Assembly: GCA_014898425.1 (NCBI GenBank)
Contig: RCSZ01000006.1
Span: forward strand, 2,604,001 to 2,668,000
Source of the DNA: Botryotinia globosa
Lineage: Eukaryota > Ascomycota > Leotiomycetes > Helotiales > Sclerotiniaceae
Direction: 5' to 3'
DNA length: 64,000 bases
The notes below the pieces were generated by a model. That model saw only the letters and a list, made by a program, of their open reading frames with translations. It was not told the origin of the DNA and did no database searches. This document shows, in pieces, positions 12,262-24,400 of the stretch. Positions within the stretch are counted from its first letter, which is position 1, and each line of letters starts with the position of its first letter. Position numbers and translations under genes: made by a program.

Positions 12262-13860
12262 ATCCTAGGGTAGCATTAAGGATACGGTTTATATGTGACA
12301 TGATCATGAAAAGTTTATTATTCTCCTATTCCTCCCTATCACCGGGAGATGTACTTTAGAATTTTGACAATAATAACCATTTTAGTTTACGACTTTGTGA
12401 CAAGCAATTGGAAACTTCTTTCAAGCTTTGATTTTCTGCAGTCACTCATTCGGTTCTAACGGGATAGTCGGCAAATTTGACACTATTATCGATGCATTTT
12501 CTTGCGATTTCCAATCTCATTTCGGATTCTAGACTTTGCCCCATTCCCAACCTGGTAGCCACAGATTCTGTCAGTTCACCCCATTATTATTGCAGAATTC
12601 ACTTCCACCCTCGAAAAATAGGTGCCATGTTGAAATAATTACTCCCAACCGAATTCGGTATCAGTGGAGGGACTTCATAGTAAAGCGCATTTCCGAAGAG
12701 TGTCACGAGATTGAAAGTTAAAATAGTTGTACTTGGAGAGTCAAATCAAATCATTAGCCGAAAATTTTGAAGTTGAATGAAGCGGTTATTGTTTGGGGAT
12801 ATATAGAAAACTGGGTATGCTATAAATACTAGAATGTATAACAAAAAATTTCAATGTAATCACGTAAATCGACAGTTGTTTCAGAGAGAGATGAGCATAA
12901 TAAAATCGAAGTTGACATCAAAATAACACAAGAAATCATACGACCAACGATTCAGATCTAGTTCATTTGCGTCTCAGGAGTCTCTCATGATAAACCAAAG
13001 GGTGAAGTGAAGTTTTCGTATCCGAAAGTACTAGAACATTTGGTTCGAATTTGAGTATCTTTGAACTTTCATTGTGGCTCATGGGATTGACACATAAAGA
13101 TGAACAGATCCACCGAACTCTGAGTGTCAATGGCAACTGTAAAGCAATCAGTTGTTCTGCGAATAAGTCGATGGGCATTTAAGTTGGGATATGCGAAAGG
13201 TGGCATGTAAGCTATGAAGATCATTGAAGCAATCATACTGCATAACATAGAAAAGCATGAGTTGGAGACGGAAGATTTTAGATGCTGCCATAATGAGTAA
13301 GATCATCAACAATGTAGCAACAGAGCATATAAATAGCGAGCAGATCTTATTTGACTAAACAATAAATGATAGATGTGAGCCAGTACCGCATAAGGATATA
13401 GCACAATCATTAAATGATAAAATTGATCCTTTCAAGAAAGGGTCCAGAGAAAGAAACTAGTGTTAACCAAGAAGACGAAAACTGGTATACCGAACACACC
13501 GCCATGAAACCTCAAACCATCCATAAGGCGCCTTTCTTTTTGATATCTCACTGCCAATCAAACTTGAGATATGCGCCAATTTTCCATCCTGAAAATTTAC
13601 CTCCAATGATCTCCAATAACCAACCAAGAGCTCCCTACAAACAGTCCCGGGATGTTATAAAAAGAGAATTATTATCCATATATTGCTTCCAAGAATCAGG
13701 AACGAATAAATAGCTTTGGCCGCCCTAAATCTAGAAGATATCCAAGATGAACGTGGATGCCAATATGAGATGATAATTTAATCGGCCATCCCATCTTCGC
13801 TGATGATCTGATGCGTACATATTCTATTTCATATCGTACTATTCCTATAATATACTTTTG
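12262..13860. other. Intergenic region between convergent genes
   Basis: 1.6 kb lie between the 3' ends of the transpeptidase gene and the Zn2Cys6 gene. ORFs of up to 99 codons show no recognisable motif or codon pattern. No RNA gene was recognised. Confidence 0.55.
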
Positions 13861-15639
13861 TTATTGAGTAGTAGCCGCAGCCGCAGCTGAAGCCATCTGT
13901 GCTAGTAATGTATGTTCAGCGGAGACTCTTCTTTCTTGCTCTGGCTTTGATTGTGGTGATCTGACTGGAACAGTGGCAGCAATGTTGGGAACGTGATTGT
14001 TGATCTTTGTGGCGTTTTGAGGACGCAATTCAGCTTCTAGACCAGAAAGAATTGACATGTGCTGTGCGTGGGCCTATAAAATTAGGGATTTAGTAAAGTG
14101 ATTGACTTGTGAAAATGATGGCGAAAGAAAGAGATCACTCATTGAGAGTTGAATAACAGTTGATGTGACAACTTACTGGAATTTGTCTACCCGATCCACT
14201 TGCTCCACCCGCTGCGATAGTAGTAACACCGCCACTAGTAGCCAAGGTAGATCGTTCTGGTGTATGCTTTTTATCAACAATTAACAACCCATCTTCTGAT
14301 GAGCCGCAAGAATCTCGCTGTGCAGATGCAGATGCTGTTGCTTCGAGTTCACCATCCTTGACATCCTTCCAAGAACATTTAGCATGCTTCTTTGTGCATG
14401 CAGCACAAGCAGTCATATGCTTAGTGCATGTAAATCGTAAACGTCGACATCGATCGCATGGTGGTGTAATTGGATCTCCTTTGTGAAGTTTCTCAGTCCT
14501 GGCAGCCATCAAAACACGATATTGCCCTTCGATCCCATCATCAGAATTAGATGGTGGCTGTGATGCTCGTTGGTGATCAGAACCTGGAGCTGCACCATTG
14601 AAAGAATGAAAGGTTGAGTGCTCAGAATTGTTAAGGCGGGGTTGCTTTGATCTTGGCTGAGATGGTAACGATTGTCGACGGCTTGGGCTATGGAACTGCT
14701 CCAACAGATCTTGTTGCAGCTTGGCAGTCTCACCATTCAAGGGAGCAGGTGATCTGCTTCGATTGACGGCAGAAAATGGTTGGGATGCGAATGGAAGGGG
14801 GGATTCAGTAGGTTGTTCGGGAGATTTTTTTGCCTTGATAGCATTCTTTCTGCCTTTCATATGGTAGTTGAGTTGTCTTGCTTTACTAGCCACTGCATCG
14901 GCCTTTTTGATCAACATTGTAAGTCGATTCTCGAGAATGAGAAGGGTTCCAAGTTCAGAGTCCTCATCTTCTGGGAGAGGCTGACTCGGAATCATTCTTT
15001 CCGGAGCACCTGACATGATCAGTCGATAATCGTCTTCAGATATTTCGACTTGACCTCCATTGATCCAGAACCGACAAACTTTCATGCTATGTAGTGCATC
15101 GCTAAGAATAAAGTCTGCTGGGTTACTACGCGCGAAAGAAACCACTTCTAACCAGGTAATTGGCGTTTGTTCGAGAGCATAGGAGCTTTGAACGACTTTA
15201 ATTGGACCATCAAAAAGCTTTTCAAATGATTTCAATAACAAAGGACCGACAAGTTTCGCACCAAGATTAGATGCCAGACTTTCGCGCCGTTGAAGAACAC
15301 CTAATTACGTTATTATTGTATCCCTCAATGGTCATTACGCACGAGTAGAACTTCCTCCCTTGCTCCCCCACCGAGCGGGAATCAATACACGTGATTCATA
15401 TACACACCTTCATATTCGTCCAACATGCTCAAAACGTCTCCGAACGTTTCGGAATCTCCTTCGACCAGTTTAAGTTTATCGCTTCTGGCTTTGACTAAAT
15501 AGTTGATTTGCGCCGCGGCTGTTGGAGTTGCGCTTTCGCCCAATCGAGGAGCTTGTGTTATGCGTGCATGACCCTGACTTCCTGAACTTTCCGGGCTACG
15601 TTTCCGTTTTTCACCTTGGGGCTCAGTTGTAGGTTCCAT
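13861..15639 (-). CDS. Putative regulator with a C-terminal Zn(II)2Cys6 cluster
   Basis: Exons on the minus strand: 15639-15408, 15300-14177, 14073-13861, giving 522 residues. The first join yields DEYEG then VLQRRESLASNLGAKLVGP, the second SGRQIP then AHAQHMSILSGL. The N-terminal third contains a conserved-looking block (LLLKSFEKLFDGPI, TWLEVVSFARSNP, EISEDDYRLIMSG) that I recall only as a fungal protein of unknown function. A basic and disordered middle carries KGRKNAIKAKK. At about residues 359-386 six cysteines are spaced CX2CX6CX6CX2CX6C (starting CDRCRRLRFTC), the fungal binuclear zinc cluster pattern. It sits near the C-terminus, whereas most such factors carry it at the N-terminus. 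DNA-binding regulation is inference; no target is apparent. Confidence 0.82.
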
Positions 15640-16882
15640 GATTATCGCTGCAATTTAATCGCGTGGAATGGCAAATTGTAATCTATATGTAGATAATACG
15701 TAGGTGAAGAAAGATGACGAGGATGAGGATGAGGATGAGGATGAGCGGAGGGGGAAGGTGGAGAAGTAGGAGAGGCGGAGAGGTGACAACAAGCTAAGAA
15801 TAAAGAAAGGGAGGAGCAGAGGGCGAGTTTAATGTTTCAAGTCAATTGTGAGATTGAAGTTCGAAGGGCAGATTGATGGGAGTCAGGCAATACGAGTCGT
15901 GGCTACAAGTAAACAAAGTTTTGATGGAGGATTTGTGAAGGAACTGTTTTGTACAAAGCGGAAGATGGACCTCCGCCGGTCGCGCTTTCCTCGGTTGAAG
16001 GTTAAACCTTAACGAAACACACGCCCACGTCACGTGATAATAGTCTGTTGTTTCCCTACTGAGCCCATTCAACAAGCACCTGGGTACAATCGAGACGGGA
16101 GTCAAGAGAGGCAAGGAGGTCAGTAGCATTCCACGGTTTATATATACACATATATACATATAAATACATATAAATACATATAAATACATATATAAATCAT
16201 CTCTTCTCGTCCTTTCTATTTTAGCCCAGAAAACCCTCCGACATTCCGCTCCCTCCCCTCTCCACTGAAAGAGGGAGCACTGTTCAAGCAAGTTGAAATA
16301 TATGCATGTATTACTACTATCTTTCTCCGATGTGACATGATTTGATTACTGTACATACATAGATATACATATTCGTCTACCCTAGCGATTGTCAGGAAGT
16401 CTTGCATAAATATCTATTGGAACTATTGGTACAAATTAATAAAGCTATTGAACCTAGGTATTGAACAAATCATCGTAAATAACCATCGGCGAGGCTGAGG
16501 CTTTTTCAAGCCCCGCCATTGGGAACAACCTTGGAACGATCAATATAAGTACCCTTCAGCTGCATACAAAACAGCCAGCATACTTCTCTTCCAACCAATT
16601 TTCCACGCTCGTTGTTGTTTTCTTAACCATCGTTTCAATAATTCACATACCGTGAACTTCCTCCTTTCTTTTCTTTTCTTTTCCGCACTGCACCGCCACT
16701 CACTAACAATTACGAGGTAGGTAGTCTTGCAGATCTCATTCATTGATATAAAAGGGGCAGCCGCGCGCTTTATCCTTCTTCCCAATACTACACATCATAC
16801 CCGTAATCGATTCAACATAACTACCTCAACTATTCCAAATTCCGTTCGCATACTCTCCCTGAAGATTACACTCAAACACACA
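15640..16882. other. Divergent promoter region with microsatellites
   Basis: Separates the Zn2Cys6 gene (-) from GNA1 (+). It contains a GAGGAT repeat (15717-15747), a TACATATAAA-type repeat (16140-16196) and pyrimidine-rich leader sequence before GNA1. The long minus-strand ORF across the microsatellite is not credible as a gene. Confidence 0.6.
16140..16196 (+). repeat. TACATATAAA-type tandem repeat
   Basis: Several copies of a 10-bp AT-rich unit with small variations, in the leader/promoter side of GNA1. Confidence 0.75.
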
Positions 16883-17485
16883 ATGGTTTCCGCCAACGGA
16901 GTTACAGACACCAATGGAGTCACCGCAGGACTTTTCGGGCCTGAGCTCGTCTCCCCCGAAGTTGCCAAATCCCTCCCTGAATCATATACTCTCCGCGCCC
17001 TTCAGAAATCAGATTATGCTCGCGGATTTTTAGACGTTTTACGAGTTCTGACTGTTGTTGGGGATATCACCGAAGAGCAGTGGAATGAGAGGTACGATTG
17101 GTATAACGATCAAGGAAAAGGTGGCTACTACCTACTAGTCATTGAAGATCAGGGAAAGGTTGTTGCCACGGGCGCCTTGATTGTGGAAAGGAAATTGTGA
17201 GTATATTTAGTTTTTGGAGGCCAGTCCCGAGAATCAATCAATACTGATTCAATGAAAAGCATCCATAATCTCGGTCTCGTAGGTCACATCGAAGACATTG
17301 CCGTAGCGAAAGACCAACAAGGAAAGAAACTCGGATTGAAGATGATTCAAGCATTGGATTTTATCGCGGAGAAGATCGGTTGTTATAAGAGCATATTAGA
17401 CTGCAGTGAGGCTAATGAAGGATTTTATGTAAAGTGTGGGTTCAAGAGGGCTGGGTTGGAAATGGCTCATTATTATGATCATTGA
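16883..17485 (+). CDS. GNA1: Glucosamine-6-phosphate N-acetyltransferase
   Basis: Transfers acetyl from acetyl-CoA to glucosamine-6-phosphate, a step towards UDP-GlcNAc for chitin and glycosylation. Exons 16883-17196 and 17260-17485 with a 63-nt intron (GTGAGT donor) give 179 residues. The join restores ERKF to IHNLGLVGHIEDIAV, the GNAT core strand. The acetyl-CoA loop reads AVAKDQQGKKLG. The C-terminal strand and helix are KSILDCSEANEGFYVKCGF, with YVKCGF near the usual active-site region. The length matches fungal Gna1 (about 160-190). An in-frame upstream ATG at 16727 exists, but the start at 16883 has a better context (ACACAATGG) and gives a normal N-terminus. Confidence 0.93.
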
Positions 17486-17722
17486 AATAAGCACCGAGAT
17501 AACAAGTTTGGATCTCTAGACATGGCGAATTTGTTGGATTTTGATTTGGAATTAAGCATAGAGCGAGCGTTATAAATGGAAGACAAAAAGGATACCATGT
17601 ACAGGGCTGGTTTAATTGGGAATGGATTATTCACTGCTGGGAAATTCGAAGCAATTCATATTAGATTCATTGTGGTTTTGTTCCATTGCCCTTTCCTAAT
17701 ACATTCGCGATTTCCTGATGCT

Positions 17723-18847
17723 TCAAACCCATTGAGGTTTTTTGACTGTTTTTTTCCTTCTGGTGGATCCAAGACCAGTCCTCAATCCAATTGGACTAGA
17801 TTTCATAAAGATTCGAGGTTCCTTCTTGATTGGCTTTCTTGTAACGCCAGCAGGACTCATAAGTCCCAACGCGGAGTCTCTAAATTTCGTCTCTGGATCA
17901 ATTTTCCTCCGAGGAAGTGAGATGACGGTCGGTTTGATCACGTCTTTCCTGTAGATTTTGATGGGAACAGAAACCCCAGATCCAATAACCACCCCTGACC
18001 GTTCATCAGACACATAGCTGTCAGAATTTAAAGACATTCCCCTTACTCTCCATCCCAAGACATCCTCCTCAACTTCGTCTAATAATCCACCCAAGCTTAC
18101 ACGTCCCTTGGAAGTATCATCTAGTCCTATCCTAATACTCTCTTTCCCATCTCCCAAGGGAAAGTTACCATGGTCCCCTCCCCATACATTTGTTGCGTTT
18201 TTTTCAGAATCCCAGTATCCCTTTCCTGCCTTGCTCCCGCCATTAATTTTCAAAGGCGGAAGGTCAGCAACCCACCCATCTAGCTCTGCCATTTCCAATT
18301 CTTCCACATATTCTTCCACAATATCAGCTAACTCAATCATCTCCTCGACTTCCTCTTCCATGATTAATACCATTTCTGTCAAACCGCCAAGTACATCCCC
18401 TTCCAGCCTATCCAATTCTTCCCCACACATCATCTTCTCCCCAGTAATTGTGTCCATTACCGAAGCTACTTCTTGAAGTAAAGATGCGAGTTTATGAGCG
18501 GTTGTTTGATGACTGAGTGGTGTCGTCGGCATTCGCGGGTAAAGCTGAAACAATGGAAACATTTCGGATTGATATGTAGATTCTATCGGAGCTTGCGTCA
18601 TGACATTTGGATGTCTCTTCGTCGCTACCACCCCGTCATTACGCTGAACTGTATACTTTGGCATCGGTATTGGCGCTGTTAATAGTCTGAAAGTAGTTGA
18701 GGATTTGAGGATTTGAGACTTTTGATTGCTCTTGCGAAATGGCTTGAGATCTCTCAAAGTGATGGAATATTGATGAACGAAACAGGACTTTGAATCTTGA
18801 AGATAAATTTTATTGCTTTGATCCTCGATTGTTTGACAAGGTGCCAT
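17723..18847 (-). CDS. Unrecognised protein with an acidic helical middle
   Basis: A single open frame of 374 residues, convergent with GNA1. No family is recognised. Residues about 1-75 are basic and polar with QRNDGVVATKRHP. Residues about 115-195 are strongly helical and acidic (LEGDVLGGLTEMVLIMEEEV then EEMIELADIVEEYVEELEMA) and may form a coiled coil. The last 60 residues are basic (RRKIDPETKFRDSALGLMSP, RKPIKKEP, RRKKTVKKPQWV), which could suit a nuclear or nucleic-acid-bound protein. The length and the coherent charge blocks support a real gene. Introns near the N-terminus cannot be excluded. Confidence 0.6.
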   Translation of the reverse strand: MAPCQTIEDQSNKIYLQDSKSCFVHQYSITLRDLKPFRKSNQKSQILKSSTTFRLLTAPIPMPKYTVQRNDGVVATKRHPNVMTQAPIESTYQSEMFPLFQLYPRMPTTPLSHQTTAHKLASLLQEVASVMDTITGEKMMCGEELDRLEGDVLGGLTEMVLIMEEEVEEMIELADIVEEYVEELEMAELDGWVADLPPLKINGGSKAGKGYWDSEKNATNVWGGDHGNFPLGDGKESIRIGLDDTSKGRVSLGGLLDEVEEDVLGWRVRGMSLNSDSYVSDERSGVVIGSGVSVPIKIYRKDVIKPTVISLPRRKIDPETKFRDSALGLMSPAGVTRKPIKKEPRIFMKSSPIGLRTGLGSTRRKKTVKKPQWV

Positions 18848-20070
18848 AAGTATTTGAATTTTTTGTTAGATATTTACCACATTCCAAGACGGGGTAAAGT
18901 AACTCATAAAAATGCTGTTGGCCTGGAAATCTTATAGCCATTCGAAATAATCTACTACTCTCCACAGCATCGGCCAGAAATCGCATGATGATATTGAGCC
19001 CTTTAAAATATGCTACTTATGCTGCGAACCATCTTCATCTGATTGTGGATAATTATCATGGGAGTTAACAAATGTTGATCAGGGATTGTAGGAAAAAAGG
19101 GGGACAAGTATAGCGAATCATGGCCGGTTCCCGTACGAGTAATTCATGCAAAATGCAAACGCATTGATGAGCTTCAAGTTGGAAGAAAAATGAGGAATGT
19201 TTACCTAGGCATTCTTTCAGATACCAATATATGGGATAATTTCATAACTCATTGCAGGTAAGGGATGAATTGAAATCCATGATGGAAATTAGGATATCAA
19301 AATGGGCCCGGCAAAGTAGATAACAGATCTATATGGTAAATTATTTTGTTGAAGACTGTGAAAAGTTATAAAAGCCAAACTTAAGAAGCTTTAAGACGTA
19401 GCTTTACGAGCGCATTCGTATATTCGAATGGAAAAAACCAATTGAGGGTTTGCCTGATTTATGCCGTTATTTTTGAAGGCATGATTGGGCTGGGCTGGAA
19501 TTTGCAGTTGGACAAAAATTTTTCCCAACCCAGGTAGACATTGAAATCTAGCGAGACATTCGACTTAGACGATATACTTGAGCTTAATGAAATCACTTGC
19601 ACCAGTTCAAACGTCCAAGAGATGTTGAATGTTCAACGAAGAGCACACTCAACATCACTTCAGATGTCTTCCAGATAACGTAGGACAAGAATACGATTAT
19701 TGGCGCAGCCGCTAGGCCTCACTGCACTTGCATTCGGTACCTAAGATGACCAGGGGATCGTTTGTTGTTTGAAAAGCCAATCACAAGATCTTTGAACTCC
19801 GCGCTACACATACTTGGTAGCATCATTTCACATCGTCTGGTTCATGAAAGCCCAGATGTTCAACGTCATGTTTCATTCGTTATATTCGTATTATTCCCAA
19901 GATATCTTTCACCTCAACGACCTTCGGATATTATATCTGCATCCATTTAGGTGGCGCTTGTAAACAATCGGGTTTGATGTGGGCGTATGGATCTGGTTTT
20001 CCGTTTGAGATGTTCTTATGGATTTCGTTGCCTTTCACCTGTAACTTTTTTCTACCCTCTTATCCTCTTC
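18848..20070. other. Intergenic region
   Basis: Upstream flank of the unrecognised minus-strand gene and 3' flank of LSM7. No convincing coding sequence, RNA gene or repeat was seen. Confidence 0.55.
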
Positions 20071-20603
20071 TCATTCTTCCTGTTGTACGAAAGGATTCGC
20101 GATTTCTTCGCTACCATCAACTGGACTTATTCCAATGAGTAAGGTTCCTCTTGCAACCACTAATCCCAATGATCTCCAGGCTTCGGTTCCTTCATCATCT
20201 GCGAAAGGACTAAGTCAGTAAATGGAGTTGGCAGAACAAAAATATACTTTACCAGTTAGCTTCTCCTCCACATCATCCAATACCAAATTCATCAGAGCAT
20301 CATAACCCTTCAATGTGCCCTTCACTAAGGAGGATTTATGTCAGTTAATTTCGAGTGTATCAATGCAACCGATAACGTACCATGTCTGCCACCATTAAAC
20401 TTGACTGTGACCTGCTTATCCATGTACTTTCCCAAGTCCAAGATATTCTCCTTCTTTGGTTTCTCGAAATTTCCCCCGCCATGTCCACCCCTCTCCCCAC
20501 CATGACCTCCTCTACCACCTCCCCTGCCACCTCTGTGTTCACCATGACCTCTACCACCTCCACGTCCGCCACCTCTATGTTGACCTTGACCCCTTTCAGA
20601 CAT
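20071..20603 (-). CDS. LSM7: U6 snRNA-associated Sm-like protein LSm7
   Basis: A subunit of the LSm1-7 ring (cytoplasmic mRNA decay) and LSm2-8 ring (U6 snRNA). Exons 20603-20381, 20324-20253 and 20198-20071, with introns of 56 and 54 nt, give 140 residues. The Sm1 motif begins at ENILDLGKYMDKQVTVKFNG and the join gives GGRH then VKGTLKGYDALMNLVLDDV. The Sm2 segment is SLGLVVARGTLLIGISPVDG, and the protein ends in EEIANPFVQQEE as in other LSm7 proteins. The first 45 residues are an unusual RGG/GGRG-rich extension, lengthening the protein beyond the usual 100-115. RGG tracts often bind RNA and are methylated on arginine. Confidence 0.92.
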
Positions 20604-21437
20604 CCTGTCGCATGTATGAGAAAATGCGGTCTGTTATTTGTTAGGGAAACTATGAGAGGGATATTGACGGTACCAAAGAATTCTAGAAACTTTGTAATGG
20701 AGAGCTACAGCAATTGAAGCAAGTTAGCCGCTAGAATAAAGCGACATTAGTGGCTGACATGGAAGGCTGTAAAGATGAGGCTGAGATCAGAAACTGTGGC
20801 TGGCTGTACATAAATACGAACGGGCGGTGTCGACACAATGGAATTAATTACCATTCCAAATTTACATGAAAGATTAGATCAACAAGTTAGCAATACTTCT
20901 GCTTCACCAACACAATACTCACATAATATATACGAAAGTCCGGAACTTTATTTCTTTTCAAAATTGACAAGAAAATGACAATTCTGCGCTCGGTCATCCT
21001 GGGAATCATGTTGAAGTCGAGTGTCTAGTTCTAGGGAGGTTTCTTGAGAGTCACATTTCAATCAAACCAGTACTACACCGGCAACTGTCTCTATTTTACG
21101 AGAGTGCAAGTCCACATCCTTGGGTGGGTACAGTTTCTCAAAATCTTCACATTCCTCACTACCATGTATGGTTGCTATCACAACTTCATTCTCAAGGTCA
21201 CTACGCATTATCACATGTCAAATGATATTGAAATTCCATGGCCAACACCCCGCCACGATTCAATGATCTTCATCCTACATCATGGAAATAATATGTACCA
21301 CAAATGTTCACTCCTGTCAGGTACAACGTCCTCAATTTCATTCACTTTGATCATGAATTTGTAGGACTAATATCGAGGAAGTCTTGATTCCCGAGACTTA
21401 ATTGAAACCCCCCAATTTGCCACACAAAGCATAATCG
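20604..21437. other. Divergent promoter region of LSM7 and the lipase gene
   Basis: About 0.8 kb between divergent start codons. The ORF at 21044-21364 has no recognisable motif. No RNA gene was recognised. Confidence 0.55.
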
Positions 21438-24400
21438 ATGAGTTTGAAAGAATTAGAGCCTCAAGCTCTCGAAGCCCTGGATGGAGGACTGCCGCATGAG
21501 GCAGAGGAGATAGAGGGAACAGAGGATAATACAGTGATGCACTATGAACGTCTGCCGCAGATAATTCAAGAATCGACGCTTCTTCCATCACCTATCGCCA
21601 CTGCTATTAGCCTGGTGACGAGATCATCTTCTCTTTATATTCGACTTGGCACATTCATAGGAGGCCTGGCTATAGACAGTGCACGAGTAACAACACTCAC
21701 GGGGTTAGAAGTCAGTAGAGCTATTATCGAGGGAATACTACATCGTGCTGGAAAGGACGTTGCAAATCGAAGTACTGGAGAATTAGGAAAGTTGGAAGCA
21801 GAAGGGTTACTGGAACGAAGTATTGCGAATTTACACGCCACCATTACAGGAATATCATTCGCTGCTTCAACTAGTTTTCATTTCTCTTCTGTAGCTCTCT
21901 CTTCGGCCACAGACATTTCACAGCAGCTACTTGGTACACTGGATTCGATTCTTGGTTCGACTGATTCTTCGAGAGCAATAGCAAGCATCATTACATTGAT
22001 TCGCCGAGAGTTTCAGAACCCCGCCACAGGAGTGGGAGGAGAAAAGGTTAGTGTAGGCGATCTTTTGTTGGGTGTTTGTGGGTTGGCATTATTACAAAGA
22101 TGGTGTCGTAAATTGACGGACCTGGAATGTCGAGAAAACAAATACGAGGAGGTTCTGTGGGATGTGGTTGTACTTGATGATGGCCGGCGAGCGGATGTGG
22201 TCGGTATGATATCAGGAGATTCCTCCGAAATTCAAGGAGATCCTTCCAAATTGTCCTTCATGAATACAAGAGGTGGTGAGATGTTAGAGACGATTGAAAG
22301 AGAGGAGCCAAGTCAAGTTGATGATGGGGAGGACAAAGTGGAGAGTGTATTGAGACAGAGGCTAATCAAGTCTCTACCTTCTGATGCCTCTGTTTCCATC
22401 ACGACCTCTACCATAACAACAACCATAAAAACAATCACCGTGGAAGTTTCAGGGTTTGAGCCTCCTGTTTTTTTGCCACCCCCCGGTGTGGAGATACTGG
22501 AAGAACATGCTATTCGTCTTGAAAATGTGGACCTAATCACGGGGGGCAAACAACCAGAAATTACACCAGCACCGAGATACAGAGTCGTGTATGGAATAGT
22601 AGGAAATAGATTGCGAAATACGAGTGTCGCAGAACAAGAATTACTTCAAGCAATTAAGAAGAATGTGGAAAGTGATAATAGTTCGGCCGATGACGAGGAC
22701 AGCGACGGCCCTAGCAGCGTCGCCTATTCAAAGAAACCCAAAGCGACTTATGCAGACGATGGTTTGCTTATACAAGACGAATACTCGCCTGTCAATCTTC
22801 GCCGAAGAACTACTGGTAGCAGATCCAAGATACCCAGGCTTTCACTTCCTGGTGTCTTGGATGAGAAATGTATAGTAAGTACGGAAATGTCTTCTTTGGT
22901 TTCGGACAACTTGGCAAATCAAAAGAAATCAAGAAAGCCTATCAGCCCAGCATCACCAGATGATAGTTCTAAACAAAATTTTCTCAAGCCGATTTCGAAT
23001 AATCAAATATCTAAAAGATCGAAGGTCGATGAAATAACGATGGAAGGACAAGATAAGAAAACTTCTTTTCGCCAGGCCTCGAAGGGAAGGTCTAGTACCA
23101 AGTTATCCAATCTGTTCAACAAGGATGGAAGTAAAGAAGACAGCAAACCCAAACTTCCACCTCGGCCTCGTCCAACATGGGGAGACCCCACTCATGCATC
23201 AACAGTTAGATCTACCTCAGCCCATTTATCAATTCCACAGAAGCGGCCAAGAAATACTGCAGGCTCTCCAACACCGTTGCGTGGAAATCAAACCCCATTG
23301 ACGTCGGAAAATCTTGATAAGATTCAGCCTGATTTACCACGCACTCCCTCCAGAACCAGTTATTATACGGTTCATGAACAACGAAAAGATTCGATGATTT
23401 CTCAAACTGATACTTATTCAATTCATTCTTTTGACCAAGGCCGTCCTCATTCCCCAGCAACGCCGAGGAATCGTTTTATTGGCCAAAATAATGCTATGAG
23501 GTTACGATCGGAGAGGGGCATGACCCTCGAAAATTCACTGTCAACACCCAAAAGTCATCGACGCACACATTCAAATGAAGAAAGTATATTTACATTGAAC
23601 ACAAACAATTCAGAGATTTGTCTCATCCCAAATTTTGGAAGAGAAAAGGGCATATTTGAAGGTAGCGAAGCATTAGATTCCCTGATGCGGACTGGTAAGA
23701 TCGATGGCACTTTTCCAAAACGTCATATCATACAGAACATCACCCGTTTCGTCAAATTTGCATCTGCTTCTTACGGCTCCAATTTTCTCCGAGTAATGGG
23801 GATCTCGGATCCTAGTAAAAGACAAGAGCTTAATGCTATACATCATCTTGAACATCAATCATTTTCGTCTCATACACAACTGCCTGCCGACACTATTCTT
23901 CTTTCTTCATTTGTTGATCCTCAAGGTGGGACTGATTCTAGTGGACTCACAAATACTGGTATTCCAATGGTTCATTATGTATCACTAGATCATCAATCAC
24001 AAGCTATAGTTCTCACATGTCGTGGTACTCTAGGGTTTGAAGATGTTCTAGCCGATATGACTTGTGATTATGATGAATTGGTTTGGCGTGGTAAAGCTTA
24101 CAAGGTCCATAAAGGGATTCATGCATCTGCCCGTAGACTTCTTCATGGCGGTGGAGGTCGTGTTATGGCCACAATAAAAGCAGCACTTGAGGAATTTCCA
24201 GATTATGGTCTGGTTATGTGTGGGCATTCATTAGGTGGCGGTGTAAGTACTTTGTTAGCTATAATGGTTTCTGAACCTGCTGGCTATGGCACATCATTCG
24301 TTACTTCTTATCATCCTGAACATTTATCCACATCCCTTGACGCTATTGATAATTCTTCTCAAATACTACACCTTCCACCGGGTCGACCAATCCATGTTTA

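Noticed and set aside
13414..13713. 99-codon plus-strand frame in the region between the transpeptidase and Zn2Cys6 genes
   Set aside because: No motif, no plausible exons to extend it, and ordinary intergenic composition.
15842..16291. 149-codon minus-strand frame upstream of GNA1
   Set aside because: It crosses a microsatellite (YMYLYVFICIYMYICVYI-type peptide) and has no family motif.
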